14,178 bases of DNA from NCBI GenBank assembly GCA_027577415.1, contig JANBQS010000640.1, positions 1-14,178 on the forward strand. The letters are read 5' to 3'. The translations under genes and the position numbers were made by a program. Of this stretch, positions 14,040 to 14,178 are shown piece after piece. Position 1 is the first letter of the stretch, and every line of letters starts with the position of its first letter. This stretch comes from Coemansia sp. RSA 922 (lineage: Eukaryota > Kickxellomycota > Kickxellomycetes > Kickxellales > Kickxellaceae). The notes below the pieces were generated by a model that was given only the letters and a program-made list of their open reading frames with translations, did no database searches and was not told where the DNA came from.

Positions 14040-14178
14040 ATGTCCACTCTATCTGTTTTTCAAACTCTACCGCCACACGTTGTTCGGCAGATAGTTAGCC
14101 GCGTGTCAGGTTTCAGCCGCTTGCTTTTTAGTGGCGTCAAGAAAGGATCCGCCAGGTGTCAACGCTTACAAATGCCGC
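14040..14178 (+). CDS. F-box-like protein of a Coemansia-type expanded family, 5' part only
   Basis: Forty-six codons are visible before the right edge. The N-terminus MSTLSVFQTLPPHVVRQIVS (1-20) has the F-box-like LPxxVVxxIV pattern, followed by SRLLFSGVKKGS. I recognise this opening (LPPHVV..IV then SRL.F.GV) from a large family of uncharacterised Coemansia proteins, where it is followed by an MPLLWVCHNFR-like segment; the last visible residues LQMP fit that. F-box domains bind Skp1 in SCF ubiquitin ligases, but function in this family is unproven. The ATG is preceded by a T tract and TATAG. The family identification rests on memory of the pattern. Confidence 0.6.
   Translation, partial: MSTLSVFQTLPPHVVRQIVSRVSGFSRLLFSGVKKGSARCQRLQMP

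Overview
The window looks like nuclear DNA of a compact-genome fungus, most likely a zoopagomycete of the Kickxellales (Coemansia or a close relative). Supporting signs are long intron-less ORFs, very short intergenic gaps, pyrimidine-rich promoters, recognisable fungal homologues (Rqc2/NEMF, Trm9, Arh1) and two families I associate with Coemansia: a FunK1-like kinase and a short F-box-like family starting with an LPPHVV motif. The lineage call is inference from the proteins; no search was run.

Layout, left to right. 1-2742 (-): Rqc2/Tae2/NEMF, ribosome quality control, C-terminus off the left edge. 2743-2895: divergent promoter. 2896-3585 (+): Trm9 tRNA wobble-uridine methyltransferase. 3696-5891 (+): a short, divergent XRN-family 5'-3' exoribonuclease with all the visible catalytic acids and the 5'-phosphate pocket. 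5902-6126 (-): a 74-residue protein ending in a C2HC zinc finger. 6127-6610: shared leader region with a probable 5'-UTR intron. 6611-8326 (+): ankyrin-repeat protein with an ANKRD54-like layout. 8777-8983 (+): a 68-residue protein with one C2H2 finger. 8999-10459 (-): mitochondrial ferredoxin (adrenodoxin) reductase Arh1. 10641-13106 (-): FunK1-like protein whose catalytic residues are replaced, probably a pseudokinase. 13107-14039: a 933-base intergenic region with short direct and inverted repeats. 14040-14178 (+): the start of an F-box-like gene cut by the right edge.

Functionally, the first three genes all bear on translation and mRNA quality: Trm9 tunes wobble decoding, Rqc2 acts on stalled 60S subunits, and XRN enzymes degrade 5'-monophosphate RNA. 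This neighbourhood may be chance in a compact genome. Arh1 is an unrelated mitochondrial housekeeping gene. The least described items are the two tiny single-finger proteins, the short XRN paralogue and the degenerate kinase. No rRNA, tRNA, transposon or CRISPR array was recognised.
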